Source: Didymodactylos carnosus (taxonomy: Eukaryota; Rotifera; Eurotatoria; Philodinida; Philodinidae). From it: 52,992 nucleotides of DNA. The stretch spans positions 1 through 52,992 of the forward strand of contig CAJNOQ010000380.1 in assembly GCA_905250885.1 (NCBI GenBank), read 5' to 3'. Made by a program: the position numbers and the translations under genes. Below are positions 23,130-35,976 of the stretch, in pieces. The notes beneath the pieces are model-generated. The model did no database searches, was not told the DNA's origin, and saw only the letters and a list, made by a program, of their open reading frames with translations. Numbering within the stretch: position 1 is the stretch's first letter; every line of letters starts with the position of its first letter.

Positions 23130-25546
23130 ATGGAACAATTAAATGAAGATCAACAGAATGCATTATCTCATTTTCAAGTATGAGTTTTATTTATATATCT
23201 ACTTCTGAATTTTATTTGTCAAATCATCTTTCTTTTGTTTGTGTAGGAGTTTACACATATTAATTCAATTGAAACGTGTCGTCAATTTTTAGAAAATCAT
23301 TCTTGGGATGTTGAAGTAAGATTTTCTTATGTCAAAATTAATGTCTGCATCTGATTATTTGTTATTATCTAGCGAGCTATTGAAACAGCACTAATCAGTG
23401 AAACAGAATCGTTGATTACCGAATCTGAAGAACCATCTCTAGGTTCACATGATGAATTGATTCCTTCTGCCCCCCCTCTCCCACCCTTTCTTTTGGGATC
23501 TACTGTTCAACGACGGCCTCCACCGCCACCACCGCCATCACAACATCAATCATCCACAACATCAGATAATGCATTAAATCGACGCCACACCCCGAATGAA
23601 TCTATTATTGCTCGATACATGCCACATTCATTGTTGTAAGACTCTTTCAGCCTTATTTTCTAGTCAATTAATTCTTCATTTAAATTCTTTTTAATTACAT
23701 GATGTTTGAAACTTTGTGTGCAAAGTCTTTAGTAAAAAACTAGAAGCACTTAGTATGAAGCTTTCCTACTTAAAGAAAACCTCTATACATTCTTTATTTT
23801 AAATGACAAATACCTGTATTAAAACGAATAATCTATCAATAATTAAACAAATCTTTATTATATTTTCTCTTATTTAGACAAATTTTGCGTACACCATTAC
23901 AATTTTTATATGCAACTTTCATTAAAGTTCAGTCATTTTTTCCCTGGACAGTTATTCGTTTAGTGTGTTCTTTTGGTAAATACGTTTTTCCAAATATTTG
24001 TTTTCTAGTTCTTTTATTAAATTACTTTCATTTTTTCAGTTCAATCATTGTTTTGGGCAGAAAGAGGTTTGTTATTTTAATGTTGTTTTGTTGAACGATA
24101 ATTTCAGATTTCTTCATTATTCTGTAGATCCAGTACAAGAACTTCAGGATTATTACACATATTTTGACAACCAGTATGATTCGAGGCACCCAGTGTTTTA
24201 TCGCGGAAAATTTTCTCAGGTAAATTGAAAACATCGTGATGGACACAAAAATAAATCTCTTTTTTGGTTTATATTTATTTTTATCTATTCTGATTTATTT
24301 GCAGGCTCTACAAGATGCTAAAAAAGAAGTTCGTCTATTGTTCGTATATCTTCACGAAAAAAATTCACCACTATGTGACAGGTTTTGCAGGTAAGAACAT
24401 TTATGGTTCATTTCACTTAGAAATATTCTACTCTTCTTCTTTAAGAGAGGTGTTGTGTGAGGATACAATTCAAACTATAATTGGTAATAATCTGCTTTGG
24501 AGTGCTAGCTCTGATACACAAGAAGGACGCATAGGTAAAGCAGTAAATATTGTTTAAAGAATAAATATCAAATACTCATTTATTTAATAATTTTCTTTAG
24601 CAAGTCGAATTCTTCATTGTACTGCACATCCCTGTTTATGCATAATCGCACATCATGGATCTCAACAAACTGTCCAATTGAAACTTCAAAGATATAATGG
24701 TAAGTTACAATTTTTTTGTCATTATAAAAGTTTAGATTCTGATCAAATTTTAAATTAATCTGTTTTAGGCGCTGATGAGTGTATAGCAGCAGTGTTTGAT
24801 GGTGTACAGAATGCTGAACATGTATTACAGCATAACAGGTAGAGAGAGAGAGAGAAATACAACATCATATTTTTATATATACATGTTTCATTTTTTGTTT
24901 TAAAAAGAAATATGCAAAATCAAAGGGGTCAGAGAGATCGTCTGTTAGAAGAACAAAATGCTGCTTATCTTGAATCTGTTAGAGTTGATCAAGAAAAAGT
25001 ATGTATCAAGATGTAGGTACACAAAAACTTGATGTGTTTTTTTTAAATATAATCTTTCGCTATTTAAGCAAAAACAAAAACAATTAGAACAAAGTTTACG
25101 TCAAAAAGTTGAAGAAGAAGAACGACGTATTGAAGATGAACGACAAAAAAAATTACAAGTAATCATATTTTATTGTTTTTGACTATGTTGTTATGTGAAT
25201 AAAAAGTTATTTTTTCTTTTGATAGAAATTTATTGAATTTCGTGATAATTTAAAGGCAAATTTACCCGTTGAACCATTACCAAGTGAGAGTGATACAATT
25301 CAAGTATCTATACGTTTACCTGATAATGAACCAATTAGAAGACGTTTTCGTCGTAATGATCCAGCTAAGCTTTTATTTGAAGTTGCTTGGACAAATAATC
25401 ATGTACCAGAGCATTTTGAATTACTATGGGGTTATCCACGTCAAAGATATCAATATAATAAAATTGGTGATCGACTAATTAAAGATGTCATACCGGGAAA
25501 CAGTGAAACATGTTATCTTGAACAAATTGAAGAATCGGATAGTTAA
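23130..25546 (+). CDS. FAF2: FAF2/UBXD8-like ER and lipid-droplet p97 adaptor
   Basis: Thirteen exons: 23130–23177, 23247–23315, 23373–23635, 23878–23975, 24040–24070, 24108–24219, 24305–24390, 24446–24534, 24601–24699, 24769–24838, 24908–24998, 25069–25158, 25226–25546; 488 residues against about 445 in vertebrates. Domains in order: N-terminal UBA (FTHINSIETCRQFLENHSWD), a proline run (PPPPPPP) in a longer linker, a hydrophobic hairpin for the ER/lipid-droplet monolayer (FLYATFIKVQSFFPWTVIRL), a UAS thioredoxin-like domain (HPVFYRGKFSQ, then KEVRLLFVYLHEKNSP), a charged coiled coil, and a C-terminal UBX with YPR in place of the usual FPR loop. FAF2 recruits p97/VCP to ubiquitinated membrane proteins in ERAD and senses fatty acids. 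The start ATG follows an A-rich leader and gives the expected UBA spacing. The 31-nt exon 24040–24070 is the least certain; its phases fit only with donor GTTATT at 24071. It converges on papilin, with 524 bp between stop codons. Confidence 0.93.
24839..24856 (+). repeat. GA microsatellite at a FAF2 splice donor
   Basis: The donor of the tenth exon reads GTAGAGAGAGAGAGAGAAA, so a (GA)n run starts directly inside the intron and forms part of the donor context. Confidence 0.7.
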
Positions 25547-26070
25547 TTCTATATATAGTGTTTTATTTTGGTATTATACATCAGTACTTTAAAAAACACG
25601 ATAATAATAACAAATGGCAGCATGGGCCATATATCGTTCGACGATTCGACAATCTTTTTTTTATACAAAAAACTATTTTCATTCGTACAGAATGTCTATT
25701 CTTCTCTAAACTCATCTTTTCTGTTTTTTTCTTTTTCAATGTTAAAAGAAAAAAGTTAAACCACCTGACAAAATACAATGTATCGTTTTACTTTTTATTT
25801 TTTTTATCCTTTTATTTTGCGTTCATTGCTTATTTTGTGCTCATATATTTCATTGTTTTCTCAAAAACAAAAACAAAGTAAACCAGAATTTTATTTTCTT
25901 CTTTCATTCTAAAGAAACACAGTTTCTAATACATACATACAAAATTTTATTGTAAGAAAATGAGAAAAAAAAACGAGATGCACAAACAAATAAAAACATT
26001 TTGTTTTTATCTTGGAAAAAATGCAACTAATTGAGATTGTTTATGTTACAGTTCTATATTTAAAACATTC
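25547..26070. other. Convergent 3' flanks of FAF2 and papilin
   Basis: About 520 bp between two stop codons facing each other. T-runs at 25730–25810 and an AATAAA near 25989 could serve 3'-end formation. No gene is supported; the open frames are low complexity. Confidence 0.5.
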
Positions 26071-29000
26071 TTAACTTTTAAGATGACGTTTCTGAACCAT
26101 AGGTTGAGGTAAAGGCGGAGATGATGATGATTGTTGAAGATTTGATTCAGAAGCAGCTTGAGAACATGTAAAACAACAGTAGTCAAAATAAACATCACAA
26201 AAATTATGTCGTAAGACCAGTTCACAATTGGCATAAGCTGGTTGATCTTCACATGTTTTTTCTTGACGTGTTTCTAAAAATTAAAGTAATTATTTGACAT
26301 TATAAATCCTCTTCATTTTTGTTTTTGTTTGTGTATGATAGAGAAATTTTTAAAGTTTGAGATGATATTTGTGTTACTATGACAGAAAAAGTTTACATAT
26401 TTTTTATTAACTGAAAGTCCAATAAGAGCAGATGATTTATATGTAATCGAAAACTTGATCATAGTCAAAGATACGTCTAATGATTGGAATAGATTTGAAA
26501 TATAGTACAATATGAATGTTATATCATAAAAATAGAGAGCGAAGATTCGCGCTCCATTATAGAGCTAGTCACCAGAGTAGTGCTAAAGGTTGATTGCACA
26601 TACATCCTTTTCTAATGCTTTTTAACATTTCTCTTGTTGTCTCCTGATAGAAGACATATTGCTGTTTGTTTATCTTTAAGCGAAAAATAATTTTGTGTTT
26701 TTTGAAATCTCATTTTTTTTTATTACCTTTAACTTCTAAATAGGCGACTTGGGTGATTGTTTCTTTCTTATTGATTGCATTACAAACGTATGGTCCTAAA
26801 AAAATCGAAATATTGACTAACGAAAGGTATTTTTCATAGTTTATCATCTTGTTTCATACCAGAATCGACTATCTGATATGGATGAATAATTAATGTTCCA
26901 TCAGCTAAAACTGTCATACGCGTTGAATTTGTTAGTAGCTCATTATTTCGTAACCACATAATGCGTGGCATTGGAAAGCCTGTTTGACGAAAAGTAATAG
27001 ATTATAAGTACATCAGAGAAAACAATGTAGAAGAAGATGACTTGCCTGTGGCACGACATTGTAATTTAGCTGTGTACCCGATTTGATAACTTCGATTAAT
27101 TGGATAAATATCAATTTTAATAGGATCTAAATTAAATGAGAACTAGTTGAAAAGAAAATATATGGTGGCAATAGAGGACATTAATCACAAACAAAAAGTG
27201 TTAGTTCATGTGTTTGACAAGTGCAGAGAGGAAGTAATGTATAGCGTAGTCTTTCATACTCTACTATATATTTTCACAGAGTATAGTATACCACATCTGT
27301 ATGAAGAAATAGAAAATAATGATAATGTAATAAATGTAAACAAATGTTAGCAGAAAAATATCAATCAATCTGTAATGGACATAGAATCTATGTGACAGAA
27401 TGTCATTAATTATTTTTTGTTGTTTTTTAAATTATGTGACAAACATAAATAATTCCATCATCGACGGGTCACTCGATAATGGGTATTTCTAAAAGATGCG
27501 AACAGCCACGAACACCCCAGATTAACATCTGAGTTAGTCAATCGATAGAGCTCGTCGAACTGAGTATAGTAACGCCTAACGAACACTCAAAAAGTTTTTA
27601 TAGTTTCGCTTTTTAAGCATATATTTTCAATGAACACTCAGACGAAAGGGTAAGAACAGCACGGGTAGGCTGAAGGTGAGGGTGAGGTACTGGTAGGCTC
27701 AGAACAACCTGAAGATGAATTTGGCATACTTTTTTGGATGTTCTTACCCTTTCTTCTGGGTGTTCGTGAGTGTTCATTGAAAATATATGCTTAAAAGCCG
27801 AAACTATAAAAACTTTTTTGGGTGTTCGTTAGGCGTTTCAATACTTAGTTCGACGAGCTCTATCGATTGGCTAACTCAGATTGTAATTTGGGGGTGTTCG
27901 TAGCTGTTCGCGCCGTTTAGAAATACCACTCGATAATAATCTCGACATAAATGATGACGACTCGTTAATCATTTTGATCCAACACTTTTAGTGTAATAGG
28001 AAGAACTGAGTACGTACAAAAAAGTGAAACAGAAGTAATTGCTGTCGATGAATCTTTACTGAAATATGATATTGTACTTCGGTTACATTAATAGAGACTG
28101 AAAATACTACAATGATCATATGTTCCCCTCATCTTCTATCCACTAGTATAGTTTAGAGAATAATATAGTTGAAAATATTTGTTCAACATACCGTAGACAT
28201 CTAATTGAATATCTTTAATATCTTGTCCGACAGTGTTGATAGCTCGACATGTGTATAAACCTTGATCTTCTAAAATAACATAATTTTTTCTCCTGTTAGC
28301 CATGTGAATCTAAAGCAAGATACTAAATAATTTACCCAATGCTACTTTTCTTATTAACAACGATTGATTCGGTAAACGTTCAAGTTTTCTTGTTATTGAA
28401 CCACTTGTCAATTCGTGTACTTGTAGTTGATTACGTTCTTTATACCAATATATCACGGGTACAGGATCGCCTTGTATTACACTACATGGCAAGGTTACAT
28501 TTTCTTCAAATTGCGCATAGACATTTGTTATACCATCATTTTCAAGTACTGGTTTAATGTCTAGAAGAGTAAGATTTTTTTATTAGTTTAGTTGAGTAGA
28601 ATAGTTTGTGTACATACCACTCGATCCATCAGTGCGTTGCACTAGAAAATAAAATTTAATAGTATATTTAAACTATATTACAATAGTATTAAGATTTTCT
28701 ACCTGGACGACATTCAATTTTAGGCATTGCACATCGCGGCGTAATACATTGTTCTTGATCCAATATAAGACATTCATAACCAAGTGGGCATCTCTGTTTC
28801 TGAAATTTGAAAAATTTTGATTTTTTCTTATGATGTTTTAAGACTTTAGTATGAGAATTAAAATTGTATTTCTCTTACTTGACACGGATCGATGCATTTA
28901 CATATATCACAACCATATGTATCTTTATCAAAACCGTATCGACATGGAATATTGCAGTATTCTAGATTTGTACAAGCTAGACAAAAATGAAGTTATGTAT

Positions 29001-32000
29001 TAGATTGAATACGTCAGAATTATTATTTTTCTATGACTGTTGCAACATCAGATTTATAAACAGACAAATCCATGTAGTATTTTCTTTATTGTTGAAAAGA
29101 AACAGCTCGAAATTAAATGTAAGGCTTTTTTGGGAATCAGTTAATGGTTCCATCAGGTGATGATTTTCATTAGTGTCAGAATCTGTGTAGAAAAATCAAT
29201 GATATCGACACCTTTGGAGTACTTAGCTTCCTCACTAAATATTTTTGCCTAAATTTTCTCAGAAGATTTATCAAAAAACTTTTACTCGTCCCGCTTTTTT
29301 ACGATGAAACATTTGAAAAAAAAGTTTTGTACTTCTCGCAAAAAGATCCTGAGATCATCACTAAGAAAAATGATAAACAACCACGTGTCTACTTGTGTGA
29401 TAATAACACACGTAAGTTAGATGACAGGAGTTAAAATAGTTAAGAGATTTTATAATTGTCTAAAATATGCAACTTAACGGTCTGAAAAATGACACTTATT
29501 GTTTTGTACAAACGATATTATTTCAAAATAAATATATTTGACAACTATTTTGACATTTAGCAACTGTTGAGAACTGATTACGATGTTGATAATACAACTA
29601 TGCAGAGAAAATAGTAAAATTAGATAGTTTTTTCCAGGAGGATTTTAGTGCATTCACGTGACAATGTTCGTAATATTTGAAAATTTAGACGGTAGTAAAT
29701 TGAATTTCTTCAATCAGCTCAAAATTAGGATGAACTACTCATAGGATGATCTAATCAGTTTATCCCAGTTATCAATATATCTAGAAAAAATGAATAAATA
29801 TTTCTAGGCTCGTCTTTCAGCGACGCTTTTCAAAAGTGAAAGAGAACAGATTAATTTTTGAAATGTTCTGAAGCATCTTTTTGGCAATACATAACAGACG
29901 AATGGATCATTAACCTCAATTATTTCTGTTTGTGAATATATTTTTCTCATAATTTTCTCTTATTACAGAATAATTTCGATTCTCTTTGTACCCTGCAGAA
30001 TTAATTAGTAATCGCTTCATTGTTATAGAAAAATTCTACATATAAGTATTTTTTAATTTTTTTTAAATACCCAAATCGCTCAATAGATAAATTACATTAA
30101 TATCAGATGGATACTTGCAGACACCTAAACTTGAATTGTAATATTGAGAATGAAATTTAATGTACGATGTTTATTCGTGCCTTGTTCTGTAGAAAGATTG
30201 CTCGAGATATATTTCTCCCTTTGTTTACCTTTTCCACTTTGTGGATTAGCTACAACAGCGCTTTGTCGTGTTTGAGATCTTCCTTCATCACTTAAATATG
30301 TCCAACACATATATCGACATTTATCAAAATTTTCAAAATTATTTCTATTGCCTATAGAGAAAAAGAAGAAAGTGAGATTTTATATAGCAAATCACAAATT
30401 ATCTGTGAATAGTATACCTAAACATCCGCCAAATGTAAATGTTTGACAAGTTTTTGTTTCACTATCAAAAAACCAACGTATCATATGTTCTTGACAAGGA
30501 CCAACTACTTTTGTTTGATGACATATTGCATGTCGTTTTTGTTTTTCACATGCATCAATGCATACCATTCGATCGGGAAAATTATTGCGATTTCCATCAC
30601 AGCCAGAATAATCAAATTCAACACAATAACCCACAGTATCATCATAATACCATCGTTTTGTAGTATTTGAACATGTACCAATTACTTTTGGTTCATCACA
30701 CACATCTAATACTAGAAGAAGAACAAATTTAAAGTAAATAGATATGAATTGTATAAGTTTCAGCACTGAAGTCTACACTCTTTATCAAGAATAATCTGTC
30801 TGATTAAGCTAAAGATATTAGTTACCTTCCCCAGTCGTATGGACACTTTCTTTGATCAATTTTGGCATACTGCTTGAACAATTTTCTTTACACTCTTGTT
30901 CACTGTCAAATCTGTTTTCATTGCCACCACAACCGTGAAATAAGAAAGAAATACATTTTTGTTGTAATGGTTCAAAATAATATTTTGATACAGGCGATGC
31001 TGTTGTTGTTGAAGTAGAAGAAATATTGCAAGTATAACCTTGATCTAACGGTTGTACACAGACACTATTGACTAAAACAAAGATAATTGAATTAAAATAA
31101 AAGATTTCACATCATTAGTTTCTAATTCACATTTTACCTGAGCTTTCATTTAGTTTTAATACACATCGTAATTGACACTCTTGTTCCGTTGAAAATCGAT
31201 TTGATGAACCACCACAGGAACCATAATAAAAATTTTTACATTTTTTTTCTTGTTGATCATAATACCACATTATTCTGTATTGATCACATGGACCCGGATC
31301 TTTTTCAATTGTACAAATATCTTCAAGAAAACAAAAAATCATCAGTTTAGTTTAGTTCTGTTAAATGTTAACTAATCAACTCACCCTTTTCTTTAGCATT
31401 ACAAAAATTTCTACATTCGTTTTCTGTTTCAAATTGGTTTGAATTTCCATGACATCCTGTATATTGAAATGGATAACAGTATTGATCACGCGAATTATAA
31501 TACCATCTTGTTATTTGTTGATCACAACTTCCTCGTGTCATTGGTTGATGACATATACCTAGAATTTCTGCAGTTTTATCTAAAATTGGCAAAAAGAAAT
31601 GATATTTGATAGACAAATGAATTTTTATTTCTGTTTGTCACTTGCTTGTTCTCGGCGATTTGAGTGTTAAACAGGACGTATCACATTCTTCTTTCGATGT
31701 AAATCGATTATAATTACCTTTGCATCCTAAAATTTATTTATTTTTTATTATTTCTAGATATATATTATTCATTAGAGAAGACAAATATATTGAAACACGA
31801 ATGTAAGTGAACAAATTTTATTACTTACCAGAATACTGAAATGGTTTACATTCTGCATCTAGTATATCAAAATACCATGCTGAATAACGTTCCTGACATG
31901 TTCCAGTCATTTTAGCTAATAAACATATATCTATAAAATAATCAAAAATAAATTTTTAAGAATTAATAAATGTTATTTTTTCATAGAATATGTGTACTTT

Positions 32001-34419
32001 TTTGTCTTGGAGCAACACATGTTGTTATACATTCTTCGTAGGTTTGAAAATTATTTATATTTTTCATACAACCACCATAAATGAATGATCGACATTCTCC
32101 ATAGGTTGTATCATAATAATATCGATTGAATTCCCCATTACATGGTCCTTTGTAAGATGGTAATGCACATTGTTCTAAAATTAACTTTTATTAGTTTTTA
32201 TATAATATGCGTATAACTGATAATATTTATCTTACCAATAACTACTGATGAATTACAAGCTTTATGACATTTATCTTCGGAAAGAAAATTGTTCTCATTT
32301 CCGTTGCATCCTAACAAAAAGAAAAAAACAGATGAATTAATTGCTGAGTAAATAAGCATAAAAATTGTGTTACCTCCATATGTAAATTGTCGACAAACTT
32401 TTCTATCTCGATCATGATACCAACGTGATAAACCCGATTGGCATGGACCAACAACTTTTGGTAATAGACAAACTTCTACAAAACAAAAAAGACAATTAAC
32501 AGGTTGAACCGTTTATAGATTAAGTTGAGTAGTAAATACCAATTCCTTTTGGATGAACACATGTTGAGAGACATTCTTCTTCTGTATCAAAACGATTTAA
32601 GTTTCCCTCACAGCTACCATACCAAAATCGAATACATTTCCCTTGAAGACGATCAAAATACCATTTGGATATATATTTGCTGCATGTGCCTGTATCTTTT
32701 TCCAGTTCGCAAACAGCTAAAACGAACGTTTAATGTATATATATATCATTAGTTTACCTTTCAATTACTGAGTATTCACTTTTCAAGTTGATTTTTGGCT
32801 CTTTGACGTTTAAAACGTACATTACTTGAGTTTCATTACATCCTTCAAATTTTGGTCCCTAAAAGCAAAATTTGTTCGTTAAGAACAGAAAATAGTGAAA
32901 TATATAACGAGTTGTTTACCAGAGCTGGTATAATTCCATCAGGACAACATTCAAACTGTGTCGAGTCACACAATTGAACAACTTGAGTTGTGGTATCATC
33001 ATCACTATCAGTAGATTCTGTTTGAAAATTAAAATTGGTTGTCGTATTCAGAGATGTCTCATTCTTTTGGTATATTTCTTGTGTAGATAAAACAGTTGTA
33101 CTATCCAAAGCAATATTTATAATTGATGTAGTGGATGGGTTAAAATCAACAGATATCTAAAATATCGAATGATTTTTCTGGTTAAAACTGATAAAATAAG
33201 CAACGTGTTTAACCTTCTCATTTTGTTTTGTCATATTCGGTTGTACCGGTCGTTCAGTTGATTTAACTTGATCACATCCTTCGTCATTTGGACCTAATCA
33301 ATAGAAAATGGTTAAGATTGTATATTATCTTGTATAGTTGACGATTTACCATCTCTTTTTGTAACACCATCTAGACAACATCCGTAGAGAGAGTGTACAC
33401 ATGCCTGTTCTGATAGTTCTGTGATTTTTTTATCATCTGCGATAAATAACCCTGAATTGTTATGGCTAGGAACAGTGGAATTTAGCTTAATATCGGTAGT
33501 AGTAAATATATATTTTGGTGTAAAAGAATTCAGTATACATCCTTGTTGATCAGCACCCTGAGCTGCTGTCAACTGATCTGGGCAACATCCATATTGTGCT
33601 TGTTCACATGGTACGGTAACTATAAGAAAAATGGACAAAATAATAGTTACTATTCATCGTTTAATGGAACTTAAGATGATACAGATGATCACACTTTAAA
33701 CTATGAAAGAATCATTCAGTAATTACAAAAAGTACTTTGAACAAGTCTTTGTAATTAGTAGGAAAGCAAGATTATACTTGTTCCTNTGAGCTGCTGTCAA
33801 CTGATCTGGGCAACATCCATATTGTGCTTGTTCACATGGTACGGTAACTATAAGAAAAATGGACAAAATAATAGTTACTATTCATCGTTTAATGGAACTT
33901 AAGATGATACAGATGATCACACTTTAAACTATGAAAGAATCATTCAGTAATTACAAAAAGTACTTTGAACAAGTCTTTGTAATTAGTAGGAAAGCAAGAT
34001 TATACTTGTTCCTTTACATTGAAGTTATTGTTTTACCCCAGTATCATACAAATCTCTTTAGTAGATTATTTTAAATGTTACTTACTATTTTTTTCACTCT
34101 TATCATTTAAAACGGTTGTATGAACAGTAAAAAAATTAGTTTCATTCTCATCGTCAATTGAAGTATTCGATATTTTATAGCTATTAGTTGTCGATATCAA
34201 AATATCATGTTGTATGTCATTGAATTCTATTGCTGAAGTTTTGTTGTTCGACGTCTCTGATATATTTAATATTGTGGAAATGATTATAGCTGATGTCGCT
34301 CTTGTTGATAAATCAACATTAGCAGTTGTAAAATTATCGGTACCATTTAAAAATACAGTTTGAGCAGCGACAAACGCATATAAAATTACAACAGTGATAT
34401 ATACGAGAAAAAACTTCAT
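26071..34419 (-). CDS. PAPLN: Papilin-like secreted matrix protein (nine Kunitz, two Ig, PLAC)
   Basis: Twenty-five exons, 1,249 residues, phases closed: 34419–34086, 33619–33350, 33293–33214, 33156–32920, 32858–32780, 32716–32540, 32475–32374, 32310–32236, 32174–31998, 31930–31829, 31726–31646, 31579–31385, 31320–31138, 31071–30826, 30711–30418, 30351–30229, 28976–28879, 28799–28703, 28641–28618, 28560–28336, 28269–28192, 27126–27046, 26979–26860, 26795–26727, 26273–26071. Signal peptide [19 protein letters not shown]; Thr/Ser-rich stretch; three papilin cysteine modules (YGCCPD, YGCCLDG, FECCPDG); nine Kunitz domains (exons 6–16); an antistasin-like Cys-rich segment; two Ig domains; C-terminal PLAC ([19 protein letters not shown]). 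Papilin is a basement-membrane protein related to ADAMTS proteins. The thrombospondin repeats and ADAMTS spacer found at the N-terminus of insect and vertebrate papilins are absent here. Two introns use GC donors. Kunitz exons are symmetric phase 1–1. None of the nine Kunitz P1 positions is Lys or Arg. The first-exon start is the Met of the signal peptide. Confidence 0.9.
27481..27927. mobile_element. Long-TIR fold-back element with 10-bp target duplication (Mutator-like MITE)
   Basis: A 447-bp element with arms of about 170 bp that are near complements; the ends read GGGTATTTCTAAA and, in complement, GGTATTTCTAAA. Perfect 10-bp direct repeats ACTCGATAAT flank it (27471–27480 and 27928–27937). 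Long inverted repeats with 9–11-bp target duplications are typical of Mutator-like elements. No transposase is present. It sits in the papilin intron between the two Ig domains. Confidence 0.85.
28977..30228 (-). other. Long papilin intron, no feature recognised
   Basis: A 1,252-bp intron between the ninth Kunitz domain and the antistasin-like exon. No terminal repeats seen. If the donor at 30228–30227 is not used, the frame reads on to a stop at about 30125 and would end the protein after the Kunitz array. Confidence 0.5.
33559..34013. repeat. Exact 227-bp tandem duplication around a single N
   Basis: 33559–33785 and 33787–34013 look identical base for base and are separated by one N at 33786. 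Each copy holds the start of papilin exon 2 and its upstream intron; in the second copy the exon is cut at the N. This is best read as an assembly join of two overlapping pieces, not a real duplication. The papilin model above uses the copy attached to the complete exon. Confidence 0.85.
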
Positions 34420-34469
34420 GCCAGGAGCAACAGTGGAGTAAAAAGTGAAGAAACAATTGTTGATTTGCA

Positions 34470-34478
34470 CTCTCTCTT

Positions 34479-34512
<34 letters not shown>
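34470..34512. repeat. CT/CA dinucleotide microsatellite upstream of papilin
   Basis: Alternating CTCTCT then CACACA, about 50 bases upstream of the papilin start codon on the minus strand (GT then GA repeats in transcript sense). It is likely within the 5' UTR or core promoter. Confidence 0.8.
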
Positions 34513-34513
<1 letters not shown>

Positions 34514-35976
34514 CACACAAATTTGTTCAACTGATTAACTTTTTCTACAGTTTTCTTTTTTCCATATATCAGAAAAAAACAAAAGGTCAATTTAGCCTTG
34601 AAAGAGTAGGGTCAGTTGCACATTTGCATATGCGCGAACACTGAACAGTATAGACGCATCACAAATAGATAGATAGATATATGTCGAGACATTGAATCGT
34701 GTCTTATCTCTTTTCTATTTTTAATTTATTTGATTAACAATCGGTCAGGAAGAAAGACAGGAACAGAATGATAGATAAAATATTGTTCAATATGTTGATA
34801 GAAAAAAAAGTACTCGATAAAACAGAATAATAATATAACTAAAATTAGTCAAATTGACCTCATTATAGCCAAGACTTTGTACTATTTCTATACTATTCAA
34901 AGTGAACACAATAGTAATTTCTCTACTATACTCGTTTCATGAAAGCTTAATAAGTTATATACAATATATGTTAGCTAGGAAAAAAATTGGTTTTATCATT
35001 ATGTACCTTAATAAGAAATATTTTGTCATAGGACGTACTTGTGACTAGTTTATTGAGAAAGTTCACATAAATTGATTTTATAGTAAGATGAATCGTTTTA
35101 TATCAGAAGTGTATATTGTAGAACTCTCTAAAACAGAATAAGAGCCAGGCAGAAAAGTGTAAATAACAGACAGCAACAATCATACTGATTTCACTCTATG
35201 TTCCACAATGCCATTCTCGCAGGTTCTACAAATATTTTGTAGGGTCAATACTAACTAAGTTCGTTGATAGTTATGACATTAATGGGCTTTCTAATATAAA
35301 CAAATAGTGTGTTCACTTTTTAAGATTAATCGATAGGAGAATAGATTTTATAATATTCATAATCTTCTTAAAAAAGTCTGGCACGTGTTTTAAACCAATG
35401 AGACTAGCTCGAGATATATGCAACTCATTGTCAAGAACGTCACTTTGAATGCTTAACAATGTAATTTCTTTATCCTTTCAAAACTTTAATCGTAATTAAA
35501 ATTGATCTATGTGATATGAATAAAATAAGTCGGTAATCTTAAAGAAAAACTACTGAATTTCTAATTATCTTGTAAACAATCTCTTGTCTTTGCGTTAATA
35601 CTTTCATCCGACAGACACACAAAAGAAGATTTCGTTAAACAAATACTTCCGTCATCATTGCAAATATTACATGCATTATATGATAGCACGAAGGTGGTAT
35701 CTACTTCTCCTCGCTTATGCCTTTTCCAGAACAGAAGCCGCCAAAATAATGTTGCTCGATCACTCTTGGTGAAAATTTTGTTTTACGTTTAGCTTTAAAC
35801 CGCCCCTCTCATCTCATCTTACTCGCTAACACACTTATTTACTTGACATGTTCCATTGAAACAGATATCTATCAACATCTATAATATCTTCTATCAGATG
35901 AAATTGTGGTAGTTTGTCTTGGTCTAAAGCCGGACGGTAAAAATATAAATAAAAACGACCATATAATTAAAATCGA
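34513..35976. other. Intergenic, upstream of papilin
   Basis: AT-rich with no gene recognised. Should contain papilin regulatory sequence. GATA-type motifs occur (for example a GATAGATAGATAT run near 34670–34681), but such motifs are common in AT-rich DNA. Confidence 0.4.

Noticed and set aside
30125..30228. Read-through coding after the ninth Kunitz domain
   Set aside because: A good GTAAAC donor in the right phase joins to the antistasin-like exon; the read-through tail has no domain. Kept only as a possible short isoform.
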